A stretch of 64,000 nt of DNA from Marichromatium purpuratum 984 (GCF_000224005.2 NZ_CP007031.1:607501-671500), one strand, 5' to 3'. Counted from the stretch's first letter, positions 27,847 to 36,700 are shown. Numbers and translations: made by a program. Notes: a model not told the origin generated them from the sequence alone.

Positions 27847-28770
27847 ATGAAGGTTGCAATCATTGGCGGGACCGGCTTTATCGGTACCCATTTGATCGAT
27901 CATCTGCTCGCCGCCGGTCATGTGCCCCGGCTGTTGGTGCGCCCGGGCAGCGAGTCCAAGGTCGAGCGTGGCGCCGAGTGCGAGCTGGTGCCCGGCACCC
28001 TGGCCGAGCGCGCCGCGCTCGATGCCTGCGTGCGCGGCGCCGATGCGGTGATCTATCTGATCGGCATCCTGCGCGAGTTCCCGGCGCGTGGCATCACTTT
28101 CGAGGGGCTGCAGCACCAAGGCGTGGTCGACACCATTGCCGCGGCGCGCGCCGCCGGCGTGGGGCGTTTCCTGCTCATGAGCGCCAATGGGGTGCGACCC
28201 GATGGTACGACCTATCAACGTACCAAGTTCGCCGCCGAGGAGGCGCTCAAGGCTTCTGGGCTGACCTGGACCATCTTCCGTCCCTCGGTGGTCTTCGGCG
28301 ATCCACGCGGGCGCATGGAGTTCTGCTCACAGCTCAACAAGGACATCATCGGCGCGCCGATCCCGGCGCCGCTGTTCTACGACGGGCTGCTGCCGCAGCA
28401 GGCCGGGGCCTTCGAGCTGGCGCCGGTGCATATCGACGACGTCGCCCGCGCCTTCACCCTGGCACTCGGCGAGCCGCGCACCGAGTCCCAGACCTACAGC
28501 CTGTGTGGCCCGCAGCGGTTGAGCTGGAAGGCGATCCTCGGCACCATCGCCGCGGCCGTCGGCAAGCAGAAGGCGATGGTCCCGGCGCCGGTGTTTGCAG
28601 TCCGGGCGATGGCCGGGCTGTTCGATCGCTATCCCTGGTTCCCGATCAGTCGCGACCAGATCCAGATGCTGCTCGAGAGCAACGTCTGTAGCGAGAACGA
28701 CAGCTTCGCCCGGCTCGGTTTGACCCCGACCCCGTTCAACGTCGACCAGCTCGGTTATCTCAAGGACTAA
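27847..28770 (+). CDS. NDUFA9-like SDR (complex I-type NAD(P)-binding) protein
   Basis: A 307-residue atypical short-chain dehydrogenase. The Rossmann motif is VAIIGGTGFIGTHL at residues 3-16. It has LLMSANGVRPDGTTYQRTKF, where the tyrosine and lysine of YxxxK are YQRTK, and FRPSVVFGDPRGRMEF, as in complex I NDUFA9-like and UDP-epimerase-like proteins. In bacteria such proteins may stabilise quinone or NADH-related complexes; the reaction is not proven. The ATG at 27847 has AGGAG upstream. It converges on the glycerate kinase gene with 6 bases between the stop codons. Confidence 0.9.
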   Translation: MKVAIIGGTGFIGTHLIDHLLAAGHVPRLLVRPGSESKVERGAECELVPGTLAERAALDACVRGADAVIYLIGILREFPARGITFEGLQHQGVVDTIAAARAAGVGRFLLMSANGVRPDGTTYQRTKFAAEEALKASGLTWTIFRPSVVFGDPRGRMEFCSQLNKDIIGAPIPAPLFYDGLLPQQAGAFELAPVHIDDVARAFTLALGEPRTESQTYSLCGPQRLSWKAILGTIAAAVGKQKAMVPAPVFAVRAMAGLFDRYPWFPISRDQIQMLLESNVCSENDSFARLGLTPTPFNVDQLGYLKD

Positions 28771-28776
28771 TCCGTC

Positions 28777-30012
28777 TCAGCGCCTGAGTGCCAGCACCAG
28801 GTCCATGACATTGGTATCGGTGGGGCCGGTGCGCAGCAGCTCGCCGGTGGCGGCGAACAGGCTGCCGGCGTCGGCGCCGATGAGGTGCTCGGCGGGGTCG
28901 CGCCCGAGCCGGCGTGCTCGCGCGCAGCTCGTCCCGTCGATCAGCGCCCCGGCGTCCTCGGTGGGCCCGTCGCTGCCGTCGCTCCCGGCGCTGAGCAGGG
29001 TGACGTCGTCGCGGCCGTCGAGGGCGATGGCCGCGGCTAGCGCGAGGTGCTGGTTGCGACCGCCGCGTCCGGGGCGGGGCGGCAGCGTGACCGTGGTCTC
29101 GCCGCTCCACAGATAGAGCCCCGGCGGGGCCGTGGTCCCGAGCCGTTCGGCGAGGCGCTGCCCGGCGACGGCGGCGTCCCCGGCGAGCGGCTGGAGCTGC
29201 GGCCAGGTCGCGAGCCCGAGTGTGCGGGCGTGTGCGAGCGCGGCGGCGCGGGCGTGGGCGGCGGTGGCCACCAGCTCGATCTCCGGGCCGGGACCGGTGG
29301 GCGCGCGGCGCACGGCGAGTCCGTGGCGAACCAGCCGATCGAGCCAGTCGGGCAGCCCGCGCAGCCCGCTGCAGCGGGCCGCCAGCTCCGGTTCGGGCAC
29401 CAAGAGCCCGGAGCCGATCACCCCGGGGTCGTCGCCGGGGACGTCGGAGATCGCCAGCACCCGGGGTGTCCGCCACGCCGGACAGGCGGCGAGCAGGCCG
29501 CCGGCCTTGATCCGCGAGAGCGCCTTGCGCACCAGATTCATCGTCGCGATCGACTGGCCGCTGGCGAGCAGCCAGTCGTTGACCCGCACCAGGGTATCGA
29601 GATCGACCCCGGCGACCGGTACCTCGACCAGGCTCGAGGCCCCGCCGGAGATCAGAAAGAGTGGCTCGACCCCGGCGGGCAGCGCGGCGAGCCGCGCGAT
29701 CAGCGCCTGACCGGCAGCGAGGCTGCCGGCATCGGGCAGCGGGTGGCCGCCGCAACGGCAATCGAGTCGGGGGAAGTCGGCCGGGTCGACGTGTCCGGGC
29801 TTGGTGATCAGCAGACCGCCGGTGATCGCCTCGGCGCCGAGGGTGTCACAGGCGCCTCGGGCCATGGCGGCTGCGGCCTTGCCGATGGCGAACAGCTCGA
29901 CCGGGTGAGGCGGCGCGCGCGCCTCCAGTGCGCGGGTGACCGCCCGGGTGCCGCCGACGGCTGCGATCGCCGCCATGAAGCAGTCGATGAGCAGGCGCTG
30001 GTCGTCGGTCAT
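28777..30012 (-). CDS. Glycerate kinase (MOFRL/GckA type)
   Basis: Phosphorylates glycerate to 2-phosphoglycerate, closing the route from glycolate/glyoxylate to central metabolism. It has 411 residues. ELFAIGKAAAAMARGACD and LLITKPGHVDPADFP lie in the N-terminal domain. LFLISGGASSLVEVPVAGVD is the nucleotide-binding loop. The C-terminal MOFRL domain has SAGSDGSDGPTEDAGALIDG. It lies 8 bases after the tsaB stop. A glycolate oxidase subunit gene is nearby (32.9-34.4 kb), so photorespiratory-type glycolate salvage is plausible. The MOFRL family is also annotated as hydroxypyruvate reductase (TtuD), but kinase is the better-supported activity. Confidence 0.92.
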   Translation of the reverse strand: MTDDQRLLIDCFMAAIAAVGGTRAVTRALEARAPPHPVELFAIGKAAAAMARGACDTLGAEAITGGLLITKPGHVDPADFPRLDCRCGGHPLPDAGSLAAGQALIARLAALPAGVEPLFLISGGASSLVEVPVAGVDLDTLVRVNDWLLASGQSIATMNLVRKALSRIKAGGLLAACPAWRTPRVLAISDVPGDDPGVIGSGLLVPEPELAARCSGLRGLPDWLDRLVRHGLAVRRAPTGPGPEIELVATAAHARAAALAHARTLGLATWPQLQPLAGDAAVAGQRLAERLGTTAPPGLYLWSGETTVTLPPRPGRGGRNQHLALAAAIALDGRDDVTLLSAGSDGSDGPTEDAGALIDGTSCARARRLGRDPAEHLIGADAGSLFAATGELLRTGPTDTNVMDLVLALRR

Positions 30013-30020
30013 TCCCGGGA

Positions 30021-30698
30021 TCAGCCCTTGCGGGTGACCTGATCGCGCAGATAGACGGGGATGGCCAGCTCCGGCGCCACCTCGTGACCGAGCCGGTGCT
30101 CGGCCTCGGCGAGCACCGCCAGGTCGCGCGCCTCGCAGACCCCTTCCTCGAGGATCCCGGCGAGCGCCGCGCCGATCTGCGGGCGCAGCCGTGACTGATA
30201 GACCGTCCAGCCGGGACCGACCCCGTACCAGCCATCGCCCTCCGGCACTGGTACCGCCTCGGGGGCACAGACACGCTCGCTGTCGCGCGCCTCGGCCAGC
30301 CCGGCCTCGTTGATCTCGAAGGCCCCCCAGTAGACCTCGTCCATGCGCGCGTCGAGCGCCACCAGCAGCCGGGTCTGACCGCTGCGGCGGTAGGCGCCCT
30401 GGGCGATCGCCGCCAGGGTCGAGACCGGGATCACCGGCTGGTCGACGCCGAAGGCCACGCCCTGGATCACCGAGGCGGCGATCCGCACCCCGGTGAAGGA
30501 CCCCGGTCCACGCGCGAAGGCGAGCGCGTCGAGATCGGCGAGCCGCAGTCCGGCCTCGTCGACGAGCTGCTGCATCATCGGCAGGATGAGTTCGGCGTGG
30601 CGTCTGGGGGCGGTCTCGAGGCGCTGGGTCAGGGTCCCGTCCTGCAGCAGGGCGGCTGAACAGGTCTCACCTGAGGTGTCGATCGCGAGGAGCTTCAT
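30021..30698 (-). CDS. tsaB: TsaB, tRNA threonylcarbamoyladenosine biosynthesis protein
   Basis: A 225-residue protein of the ASKHA fold that partners TsaD and TsaE in making t6A37 in ANN-decoding tRNAs. It starts MKLLAIDTSGETCSAALLQD (phosphate-1 motif). It has FARGPGSFTGVRIAASVIQG, the most conserved segment, and LVALDARMDEVYWGAFE. It ends with AIPVYLRDQVTRKG. It is followed by glycerate kinase and preceded by a PfkB-type kinase on the same strand. Notably a t6A-substrate tRNA-Thr is encoded a few kilobases away, but this is most likely coincidence. Confidence 0.95.
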   Translation of the reverse strand: MKLLAIDTSGETCSAALLQDGTLTQRLETAPRRHAELILPMMQQLVDEAGLRLADLDALAFARGPGSFTGVRIAASVIQGVAFGVDQPVIPVSTLAAIAQGAYRRSGQTRLLVALDARMDEVYWGAFEINEAGLAEARDSERVCAPEAVPVPEGDGWYGVGPGWTVYQSRLRPQIGAALAGILEEGVCEARDLAVLAEAEHRLGHEVAPELAIPVYLRDQVTRKG

Positions 30699-30789
30699 GA
30701 TGGTGGGGTTACCGGGGTGATCGATGGTGCCCGTCGAGGACGGGCGATGACGCCGGGGCCAGGGTCCCGGCGGGCCGGGGCGGGCGGGA

Positions 30790-31779
30790 TCAGGCGAAGT
30801 CGCGCAGCACCGCCTGGGTCTGCTCCGTGGTCAGACGTGGGCCGAGGCTGGTGACCAGTCGCGCCGCAGCGGCCGAGGCCAGATCGCCGGCGCGCTGATG
30901 ATCCCAGCCCTGGCTGAGACCATAGAGGAAGGCGCCGGCGAACATGTCGCCGGCACCGAGGGTATCGACCGCCTCGACCGGCACCGGGGCGATCTCGAGC
31001 ATCTGCGCGCCGTCCCACACCAGCGCACCCTGTGGGCCGCGGGTGATGGCGAAGCTGCGACTGAGGGTCTTGAGATAGGCGACGGCGTCGCCGAGGTCTT
31101 CGCTGCCGGCCATGCCCATGGCCTCGAACTCGTTGGCGAACAGCAGGTCGACACCCGAGCCGATCATCTCCAGCAGGCCGTCCTTGAAGAACTTGACCAT
31201 GTTGGGGTCGGAGAGCGAGAGGGCGGTCTTGACGCCGGCCTCGTCGGCGAGCTGCTTGGCCGCCTTGGCCGCCTCGCGGGCGCTGTCGGAGGTGACCAGA
31301 TAGCCCTCGGTGTAGAACCAGCGCGAGTCGCGCAGCGCGTCCTCGACCAACTCGTCGGTCGATAGCCCTTGGGTGATGCCGAGGAAGGTGCACATGGTGC
31401 GGTCGCTGTCGGGGGTGACCAGCACCACGCAGCGGCCGGTGTCGCCGGCCTCTTTCTTGGTGTGGAGGTTGGTGTCGATGCCGCCCTCGACCAGATCCTG
31501 CATGTAGAAGTGACCGAGTTCGTCGTCGGCGACCTTGCAGGAGTAGAAACCGGTGCCGCCGAACTGACCGAGCGCGATCACTGAGTTGGCCGCCGACCCG
31601 CCCGAGCCGCGCTGGTGCCGGCGATCACGGAGGTGATCCATGATCGCTGCCTGTTGCTGCTCGTCGACCAGGGTCATCACGCCCTTGTCGATACCGAGGA
31701 TGCCGAGGTCGTTGGGATCGACCTCGAATTCCATGTCGACGAGTGCGTTACCGATCCCATAGATGTCGTACTTGGCCAT
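30790..31779 (-). CDS. Adenosine kinase-like PfkB carbohydrate kinase
   Basis: A 329-residue ribokinase-family enzyme. I start at ATG 31779 (MAKYDIYGIGNALVDMEFEV) with GGAG upstream; an earlier in-frame ATG at 31812 lacks one. GSGGSAANSVIALGQFGGTG is PfkB signature 1 and DTLGAGDMFAGAFLYG signature 2 with the catalytic Asp of GAGD. The GNALVDME opening resembles adenosine kinase-like bacterial members; the substrate could be a nucleoside or sugar. In the family, ATP phosphorylates a hydroxymethyl group. It precedes tsaB by 91 bases on the same strand. Confidence 0.9.
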   Translation of the reverse strand: MAKYDIYGIGNALVDMEFEVDPNDLGILGIDKGVMTLVDEQQQAAIMDHLRDRRHQRGSGGSAANSVIALGQFGGTGFYSCKVADDELGHFYMQDLVEGGIDTNLHTKKEAGDTGRCVVLVTPDSDRTMCTFLGITQGLSTDELVEDALRDSRWFYTEGYLVTSDSAREAAKAAKQLADEAGVKTALSLSDPNMVKFFKDGLLEMIGSGVDLLFANEFEAMGMAGSEDLGDAVAYLKTLSRSFAITRGPQGALVWDGAQMLEIAPVPVEAVDTLGAGDMFAGAFLYGLSQGWDHQRAGDLASAAAARLVTSLGPRLTTEQTQAVLRDFA

Positions 31780-31853
31780 AGTGTCTCCGTGCTCCTGAAG
31801 TCGAGGGGGCACATTGTACAGATGTCGCTCGGGGGTGCAGGACGGCGATGTGC

Positions 31854-32843
31854 TCAGTCGCGACCGGCGCGGTCGACACGTCCACCCTTGCAGCCGGCAG
31901 CGCGCGGTGGTGCGGTGCGCAGTAGCGCGTCGAGCCCGTGCCCGGCCTCGATCGGCCCCTTGAGGGCGAGGCGCAGCTCGCTGATCAGGCCGTCGTGACA
32001 GACCAGTTGCACCCGCTCGCCCGCGCCCTTGCCGAAGGCCCTGTCGAAGGCCGCGCGTACCTCGCTCGCGCGCAGGTGCTGGCCGATGCGCGAGACGAAG
32101 AGGTCACGGACCGGCGAAGCGTTGAGCGCGGCGAGCAGCCGTAGCGAGTCGGCGAAATAGCCCTCGGGGTCGTCGCCGTAGCAGCTGCCGTGCTTGACCC
32201 ACTCGTGACGGTGCAGCGCCGAGCGCGTGCCCGGCATCACCCGGTCGAGTTCGCGCCGGGTGTCGGGTGCGAGCGCGAGCGCCGGCAGCTGCTGCCAGTC
32301 GCCGTCGCGCGACAGCGCCCGCGCCCTCGCCGGGACGTCGCAATAGACGTTGTCGCGCGGTTGTGGCCACAGCCCGTGGAGCGAGAAGGCGCGGGCGTCG
32401 AAGCGTTGCGGGGTCTGGTCGCGGCACTCCGGCGCGCGGCCACGGCGCTCGCAGAAGGCCGGCTGCCAGCTCACCGCGAGCAGATAGCGCGGCTCGCCGG
32501 TTGGGGCCGGCGGCGTGGCCGTGTCGGCGACCTCGACCAGCCGCCCGCAGTCACGCGCCACCCAACGCTGGGACGGCTCGACGCCCTGCAGGCGCAGCAG
32601 GTAGTGGCTGGGCTGGTCGGGGCGGTTGGCACCGACCACCGGGTAGCGTGTGCCCGGGTCGAGATGGATCGCCCCGGGGTTGGCGTCGTGACGGATGGCG
32701 ACGGTGGCCGGGCAGGCGCGTTCGGCGATCAGGGTCGCCGAGAGCGGCGCGGCGCGCAGCGGCGCGAGCGCGCCGAGCGCGAGCAGCAGCGCCGCCGTCG
32801 CGCGCCATGTCGGCAGCGGTCTGATCGATGGGGTTCGGGTCAT
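31854..32843 (-). CDS. Secreted ribonuclease T2 family protein
   Basis: A 329-residue exported RNase. The signal peptide TAALLLALGALAPLRAAPLS directs it to the periplasm. Both catalytic boxes are intact: AFSLHGLWPQ (CAS-1, His) and HRHEWVKHGSCYG (CAS-2, His and Glu). Between the signal and the RNase core (which starts near residue 120 at RYLLAVSWQPAFC) lie about 90 residues with Cys in ERACPATV and VARDCGRLVE that are not part of the T2 fold. It would cleave single-stranded RNA to 3'-phosphates via a cyclic intermediate. It lies between the PfkB kinase and glycolate oxidase genes. Confidence 0.92.
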   Translation of the reverse strand: MTRTPSIRPLPTWRATAALLLALGALAPLRAAPLSATLIAERACPATVAIRHDANPGAIHLDPGTRYPVVGANRPDQPSHYLLRLQGVEPSQRWVARDCGRLVEVADTATPPAPTGEPRYLLAVSWQPAFCERRGRAPECRDQTPQRFDARAFSLHGLWPQPRDNVYCDVPARARALSRDGDWQQLPALALAPDTRRELDRVMPGTRSALHRHEWVKHGSCYGDDPEGYFADSLRLLAALNASPVRDLFVSRIGQHLRASEVRAAFDRAFGKGAGERVQLVCHDGLISELRLALKGPIEAGHGLDALLRTAPPRAAGCKGGRVDRAGRD

Positions 32844-32888
32844 GCGGTCACGTCCTCGCTGGCGCGGGCCCGGCGCGTGCCGGGCCGA

Positions 32889-34376
32889 TCAATGTCGGTG
32901 CGGGTGCGCGGGCGAGGGCAGCTGACGGTACTCCGAGCAGCGTCGTGGCGTCGGCACGCCCTTGCCGGGGTTGAGCAGTCCCGCGGGGTCGAAGGCCGAT
33001 TTTACCGCGTGGAACTGGGCCAGTTCGCGGGCGCTGAACTGTACGCACATCTGTCCGAGCTTCTCCACCCCGACCCCGTGCTCGCCGGTGATGGTGCCGC
33101 CGACCTCGACGCACAGCTCGAGCAGACGGGCGCCGAGCGCCTCGGTGCGTTCGAGTTCGCCGGGACGGTTGGCGTCGAACAGGATCAATGGGTGTAGATT
33201 GCCGTCGCCGGCATGGAACACGTTGGCCACCGCCAGGTCGTGCTCGGCGGCCAGCTCGGCGGTGCGGCGCAGCACCTCGGGCAGGGCGCGGCGCGGGATG
33301 GTGCCGTCCATGCAATAGTAGTCGGGGGAGATCCGGCCGACGGCGGGGAAGGCCGACTTGCGCCCCTGCCAGAAGCGTGCGCGTTCGGTCTCGTCGCGCG
33401 AGACCCGTACCTCGGTGGCGCCGGCGCGCGCGAGCAGGGTCTCGACCGCCTCGACCTGGGCGGCGACCTCGGCCTCGGTACCGTCGAGTTCGCAGAGCAG
33501 GATGGCGGCGGCCTCGACCGGGTAGCCGGCGCCGATGAAGTCCTCGGCGGCGCGGATCGCCGGACCGTCCATCATCTCCAGCCCCGCCGGGAGGATGCCG
33601 GCGGCGATGATCTCGCCCACCGCCGCGCCGGCGCGGCCGACGTCGTCGAAGGCGGCGAGCAGGGCGCGCGCCAGCGGCGGGCGGGGCAGCAGCCGTACCG
33701 TCACCTCGACGGTGATCCCGAGCATGCCCTCGGAGCCGATATAGAGCGCGAGCAGGTCGTAGCCGGGGCCGTCGAGCGCCTCGCCGCCGAGTTCGATCAG
33801 CTCGCCCGCGGCGCTGACCAGCTTGATCGCGAGCACGTTGTGCACCGTCAGGCCGTATTTCAGACAGTGCACCCCGCCCGAGTTCTCGGCGACGTTGCCG
33901 CCGATGGTGCAGGCGATCTGGCTGGAGGGGTCGGGGGCGTAGTAGAGCCCGTGGGCGGCCGCCGCCTCGCTGATGGCGAGGTTGCGCACCCCGGGCTGGA
34001 CCCGCGCCAGCAGCGCCTCGGGCTCGAGCGCGAGGATGCGGTCGAGCCGCGCCAGGCTGAGCACGATGCCCTCGCCGCAGGGCAGGGCGCCGCCCGAGAG
34101 TCCGGTCCCGGCGCCGCGCGCGACCACCGGCACCCGACGCTGATGACACAGCCGCATCACCTGCCGCACCTCGGCGACATCGCGCGGCAGGACCACCAGC
34201 AGTGGCGTCTGGCGATAGACCGAGAGTCCGTCGCACTCGTAGGGGCGCACCTCCTCCTCGCGCGCGAGCACCGCCTCGGCGGGGAGGAAGGTGCGCAGCG
34301 CGCGCGCCAGTTCGGCGCGGCTGGCGCACAGTTCGGGGTCGTCGAACGGGCGTCCGGGTGGCTGGATCCGACTCAT
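32889..34376 (-). CDS. glcD: FAD-linked oxidase, glycolate oxidase subunit GlcD
   Basis: A 495-residue flavoprotein of the VAO/GlcD family that oxidises glycolate (or D-lactate) to the keto acid. The start is MSRIQPPGRPFDDPELC at 34376. The FAD-binding region has VVARGAGTGLSGGALP and QIACTIGGNVAENSGGVHCL. The C-terminal cap and active site have FHAGDGNLHPLILFD and GGTITGEHGVGVEKLGQMC. It ends with an unusual His/Pro tail (LPSPAHPHRH). GlcE and GlcF partners are not in the next positions: downstream is RNase T2. The enzyme may act alone or with distant partners. With glycerate kinase it supports glycolate salvage. Confidence 0.9.
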   Translation of the reverse strand: MSRIQPPGRPFDDPELCASRAELARALRTFLPAEAVLAREEEVRPYECDGLSVYRQTPLLVVLPRDVAEVRQVMRLCHQRRVPVVARGAGTGLSGGALPCGEGIVLSLARLDRILALEPEALLARVQPGVRNLAISEAAAAHGLYYAPDPSSQIACTIGGNVAENSGGVHCLKYGLTVHNVLAIKLVSAAGELIELGGEALDGPGYDLLALYIGSEGMLGITVEVTVRLLPRPPLARALLAAFDDVGRAGAAVGEIIAAGILPAGLEMMDGPAIRAAEDFIGAGYPVEAAAILLCELDGTEAEVAAQVEAVETLLARAGATEVRVSRDETERARFWQGRKSAFPAVGRISPDYYCMDGTIPRRALPEVLRRTAELAAEHDLAVANVFHAGDGNLHPLILFDANRPGELERTEALGARLLELCVEVGGTITGEHGVGVEKLGQMCVQFSARELAQFHAVKSAFDPAGLLNPGKGVPTPRRCSEYRQLPSPAHPHRH

Positions 34377-34435
34377 CGGCGGTCTCCTCGGCGCTGGTGT
34401 CATGGTGCGCCGTCGGTCGGGACGAACGACGGCAT

Positions 34436-34465
34436 TTGAGCATCGGCTGCGCTTCGCGCTAGAAT
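34436..34465 (+). promoter_or_regulatory. Sigma-70-type promoter of tRNA-Thr
   Basis: TTGAGC (34436-34441) and TAGAAT (34460-34465) are separated by 18 bases. The predicted start is about 40 bases upstream of the tRNA, and the spacing and sequences fit a housekeeping promoter pointing at the tRNA. Confidence 0.7.
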
Positions 34466-34511
34466 CGCCTCCCCCAGCACCCTTCTTGGGTGCCGGCACC
34501 CCTACCTCAAG

Positions 34512-34587
34512 GCTGGCGTAGCTCAGTTGGCAGAGCAACTGATTTGTAATCAGTAGGTCGTCGGTTCGAATCCGTCCGCCAGCTCCA
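34512..34587 (+). tRNA. tRNA-Thr (anticodon TGT)
   Basis: A 76-base cloverleaf. The acceptor stem GCTGGCG pairs with CGCCAGC, the discriminator is T and CCA is encoded (34585-34587). The anticodon stem is ACTGA/TCAGT with loop TTTGTAA, so the anticodon is TGT for ACA codons. The T-loop GGTTCGAATCC is intact. The adjacent protein-coding genes point away on both sides; no other tRNA is clustered with it. Confidence 0.97.
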
Positions 34588-34655
34588 TCCATCGTCCTGC
34601 CTGTCCCCGGATGATCTCGCACGCCGCGCTCCGCGCGTCGTTTTCCGTCGTTGTT

Positions 34656-35252
34656 TCAGGAATATCCCGCCAGGTGCTGTTCCAGATGGGCGTCGAAGCG
34701 CATCAGGTCGTTCTCGATGTCCGGGTTCTTCATGACGTCGTGACAGACGAAGGTTTCGATCGCCTCCATGCCGAAGAAGCGGAAGGTCATGTGCATCGGC
34801 AGGAAGAGGTCGTCGACCGACTGCCCCCGGGAGAGGTATTGCGCGGGGTCGTCGAAGGCCGCGCGTGGCGCGTTGAAGGTCAGCGAGAGCATGTAGCGCT
34901 TGCCCGTCAGGGTGCCGCCGGAGCCGTACTGTCTGGAGGGCTCGCGACGGCTGCGGCCGTCGCCGTGGCAGAGGGTGCCGTCCAGTCCTGCCGAGTAGAC
35001 CTCGTCCATGTAACGCTTGAAGGTCCAGGGTACCCCCATCCAGTAGACCGGCGTCTGCAGCAGCACGACATCGGCCCAGCGATGTTTCTCCAGCTCGGTG
35101 ACGGTGTCGTAGCCGTCGTGTACCACGGTGGTGCGGATTCGGTGTGCCCGCTCGGAGAGCAGGGCGCTCGCGCGTTCGACGAGTGTGGCGTTGAGTCTGC
35201 CCGGGGACGAGGGGTAGGGCTCGTGGGCGTTGATGATGAGGATGTTCGACAT
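34656..35252 (-). CDS. Flavodoxin-fold NAD(P)H-dependent quinone oxidoreductase (MdaB-like)
   Basis: A 198-residue flavodoxin-fold protein. ATG 35252 begins [20 protein letters not shown] (phosphate-binding loop). The family signature [20 protein letters not shown] is present, followed by DEVYSAG, and a C-terminal [17 protein letters not shown]. Relatives (MdaB, Lot6-type, kefF-like) reduce quinones by two electrons using FMN or FAD. It is divergent from an HxlR-family regulator across an 81-base operator region, so it is likely repressed by that protein and induced by electrophiles or quinones. Confidence 0.9.
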   Translation of the reverse strand: MSNILIINAHEPYPSSPGRLNATLVERASALLSERAHRIRTTVVHDGYDTVTELEKHRWADVVLLQTPVYWMGVPWTFKRYMDEVYSAGLDGTLCHGDGRSRREPSRQYGSGGTLTGKRYMLSLTFNAPRAAFDDPAQYLSRGQSVDDLFLPMHMTFRFFGMEAIETFVCHDVMKNPDIENDLMRFDAHLEQHLAGYS

Positions 35253-35289
35253 GTGTCGGTTCCGGTCGGTGAACATGTGACCGCATGTT

Positions 35290-35334
35290 GTTACTCTTGG
35301 TAACCAACGTCAATCAGTATACTTTTAGTAACCA
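35290..35334. promoter_or_regulatory. Paired operator between quinone reductase and HxlR genes
   Basis: GTTAC-TCTTG-GTAAC (35290-35304) is a perfect palindrome, and TATAC-TTTTA-GTAAC (35318-35332) an imperfect one, 28 bases apart. The shared half-site reads ACTYTTRGTAACCA. Location between divergent genes and close to the HxlR start codon fits autoregulation by the HxlR-family protein. Confidence 0.65.
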
Positions 35335-35699
35335 TGAATGAAGAGGGGATAAATCTCGATCACATCGCTGGTGATTGCCAGGGCGGCCTCGGCACCTGCA
35401 CCGAGCCCTGTCCGATCGAGCGCGGCATGCGGATCATCGGTGGCAAGTGGAAGGGTTCGATCCTGTGGCACCTGCAGGACGGCCCCGTGCGCTTCAACGA
35501 GCTAGCACGCCAGCTCGGCGGTGCCAGCAGGAAGATGGTCGCGCAGCGGCTCAGGGAGATGGAAGAGATGGGATTGGTGGAGCGCACCGTGCTCAGCACC
35601 CGCCCGATCGCCGTCACCTACGAGATCACCGCCTTCGGGCGCTCGTCGCTGAGCGTGCTCGAGCAGCTCAAGACGTGGGCCGAGGCCAACGGAGTCTAA
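35334..35699 (+). CDS. HxlR-family winged-helix regulator
   Basis: A 121-residue repressor. The family pattern is clear: CPIERGMRIIGGKWKGSILW, then LQDGPVRFNELARQLGGAS, QRLREMEEMGLVERTVLST and a C-terminal EITAFGRSSLSVLEQLKTW. Cys22, Cys26 (TCTEPCP) could sense quinones or electrophiles, as shown for some HxlR proteins. It is transcribed away from the quinone reductase gene and the operator pair partly overlaps its leader, implying autoregulation and control of that gene. Confidence 0.92.
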   Translation: MNEEGINLDHIAGDCQGGLGTCTEPCPIERGMRIIGGKWKGSILWHLQDGPVRFNELARQLGGASRKMVAQRLREMEEMGLVERTVLSTRPIAVTYEITAFGRSSLSVLEQLKTWAEANGV

Positions 35700-35721
35700 G
35701 GGCGCGACGGATGCCGGTGGC

Positions 35722-36660
35722 TCAGGGGGTGGGCTCCGGTGCCAGGCCGTGGGCGATCCTGAGTTGCTGACGTACCCAGACGCACATCGGGTCGCGATGG
35801 GTGCGTTCGTGCCAGTAGAGATGGACCAGCGGATGCTCGAGATCGTCGAACGGGGTGTCGCGGACCACCAGCGCGCGACCGTGACTGACCGTCTCGGCGA
35901 AACGTCGTGGGAGCTGGAAGACGATGTCGCTGTGTTCGCAGAAGGCGGCGATGGCGCTGAAACTCGACAGGCGCAACGGCTCCTGGAGTCGCTCCCCCGG
36001 GGCCAGCAATCCCTGCTCGACCAGTGTCCGGGTCAGCAGCCCCTCGCCGCGACTGGTCAGGGAGACCCGCCCGTGACGGGCCGAGATGTAACGCTCGATC
36101 GTCAGTTCACCCTCGGCCAGCGGGTGATCGGCGCGCATCAACAGCGCCAAGCTCAGCGGGGCCAGTGGGGTGCTGTGGAGTTCGCCGGTCGCGGCGTCGG
36201 GGCTGAAGGTCGAGAGGACGAAGTGGACGTCGCCCCGTTCGAGTTGCCCGAAGTGTTCACGCGGTTCGCTGTGGATCTCTAGCACCATTCCCGGCGCCAG
36301 TCGGCTCAGGCGCGCGAACAGTGGGGGCAGGAACCAGCCGATCTCGGGTTCGGGGCCGTAGCAGCGGACCGTCCGGGATGCGCTTGCCGGGTCGAAGTCG
36401 GGGCCGCTGACCAGCCGCTCGGTGTCGCTGAGCAGCTGGCGCAGTCCCGGCAGCAGTTGTTCGGCGCGGGTGCTCGGCACATAGCCGCCGGCGGTGCGTA
36501 CCAGCAGCGGGTCGTCGAACAGGGCGCGCAAGCGACCCAGCGCGCGACTCACCGCCGGCTGACTCATGCCGAGTTGCTCGGCGGCGCGTGAGACGTGGCG
36601 CTCCTCCAGCAGTTGGTGCAGTACCACGAGCAGATTGAGGTCGAGATCGCGAAGATTCAT
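35722..36660 (-). CDS. LysR-family transcriptional regulator
   Basis: A 312-residue LTTR. The N-terminal helix-turn-helix is MNLRDLDLNLLVVLHQLLEE and HVSRAAEQLGMSQPAVSRAL (residues 1-42). A substrate-binding domain follows with GDVHFVLSTFSPDAATGE and a C-terminal FCEHSDIVFQLPRRFAETVS. The NLxxLDLNLLxVL opening matches NodD/SyrM-like and PcpR-like members. It is divergent from a cytochrome b561 gene; the shared 115-base region contains two ATGCAT sites. The inducer is unknown. Confidence 0.93.
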   Translation of the reverse strand: MNLRDLDLNLLVVLHQLLEERHVSRAAEQLGMSQPAVSRALGRLRALFDDPLLVRTAGGYVPSTRAEQLLPGLRQLLSDTERLVSGPDFDPASASRTVRCYGPEPEIGWFLPPLFARLSRLAPGMVLEIHSEPREHFGQLERGDVHFVLSTFSPDAATGELHSTPLAPLSLALLMRADHPLAEGELTIERYISARHGRVSLTSRGEGLLTRTLVEQGLLAPGERLQEPLRLSSFSAIAAFCEHSDIVFQLPRRFAETVSHGRALVVRDTPFDDLEHPLVHLYWHERTHRDPMCVWVRQQLRIAHGLAPEPTP

Positions 36661-36669
36661 TTAGCAAAT

Positions 36670-36700
36670 ATGCATTATCTTTTTGATGCATTGGAAGCAT
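36670..36700. promoter_or_regulatory. ATGCAT direct/inverted sites between LysR and cytochrome b561 genes
   Basis: ATGCAT occurs at 36670-36675 and 36686-36691, 16 bases apart with an AT-rich centre, and a partial GCAT follows at 36697-36700. The array sits 10 bases from the LysR start and fits a regulator site for the divergent pair. Confidence 0.45.
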
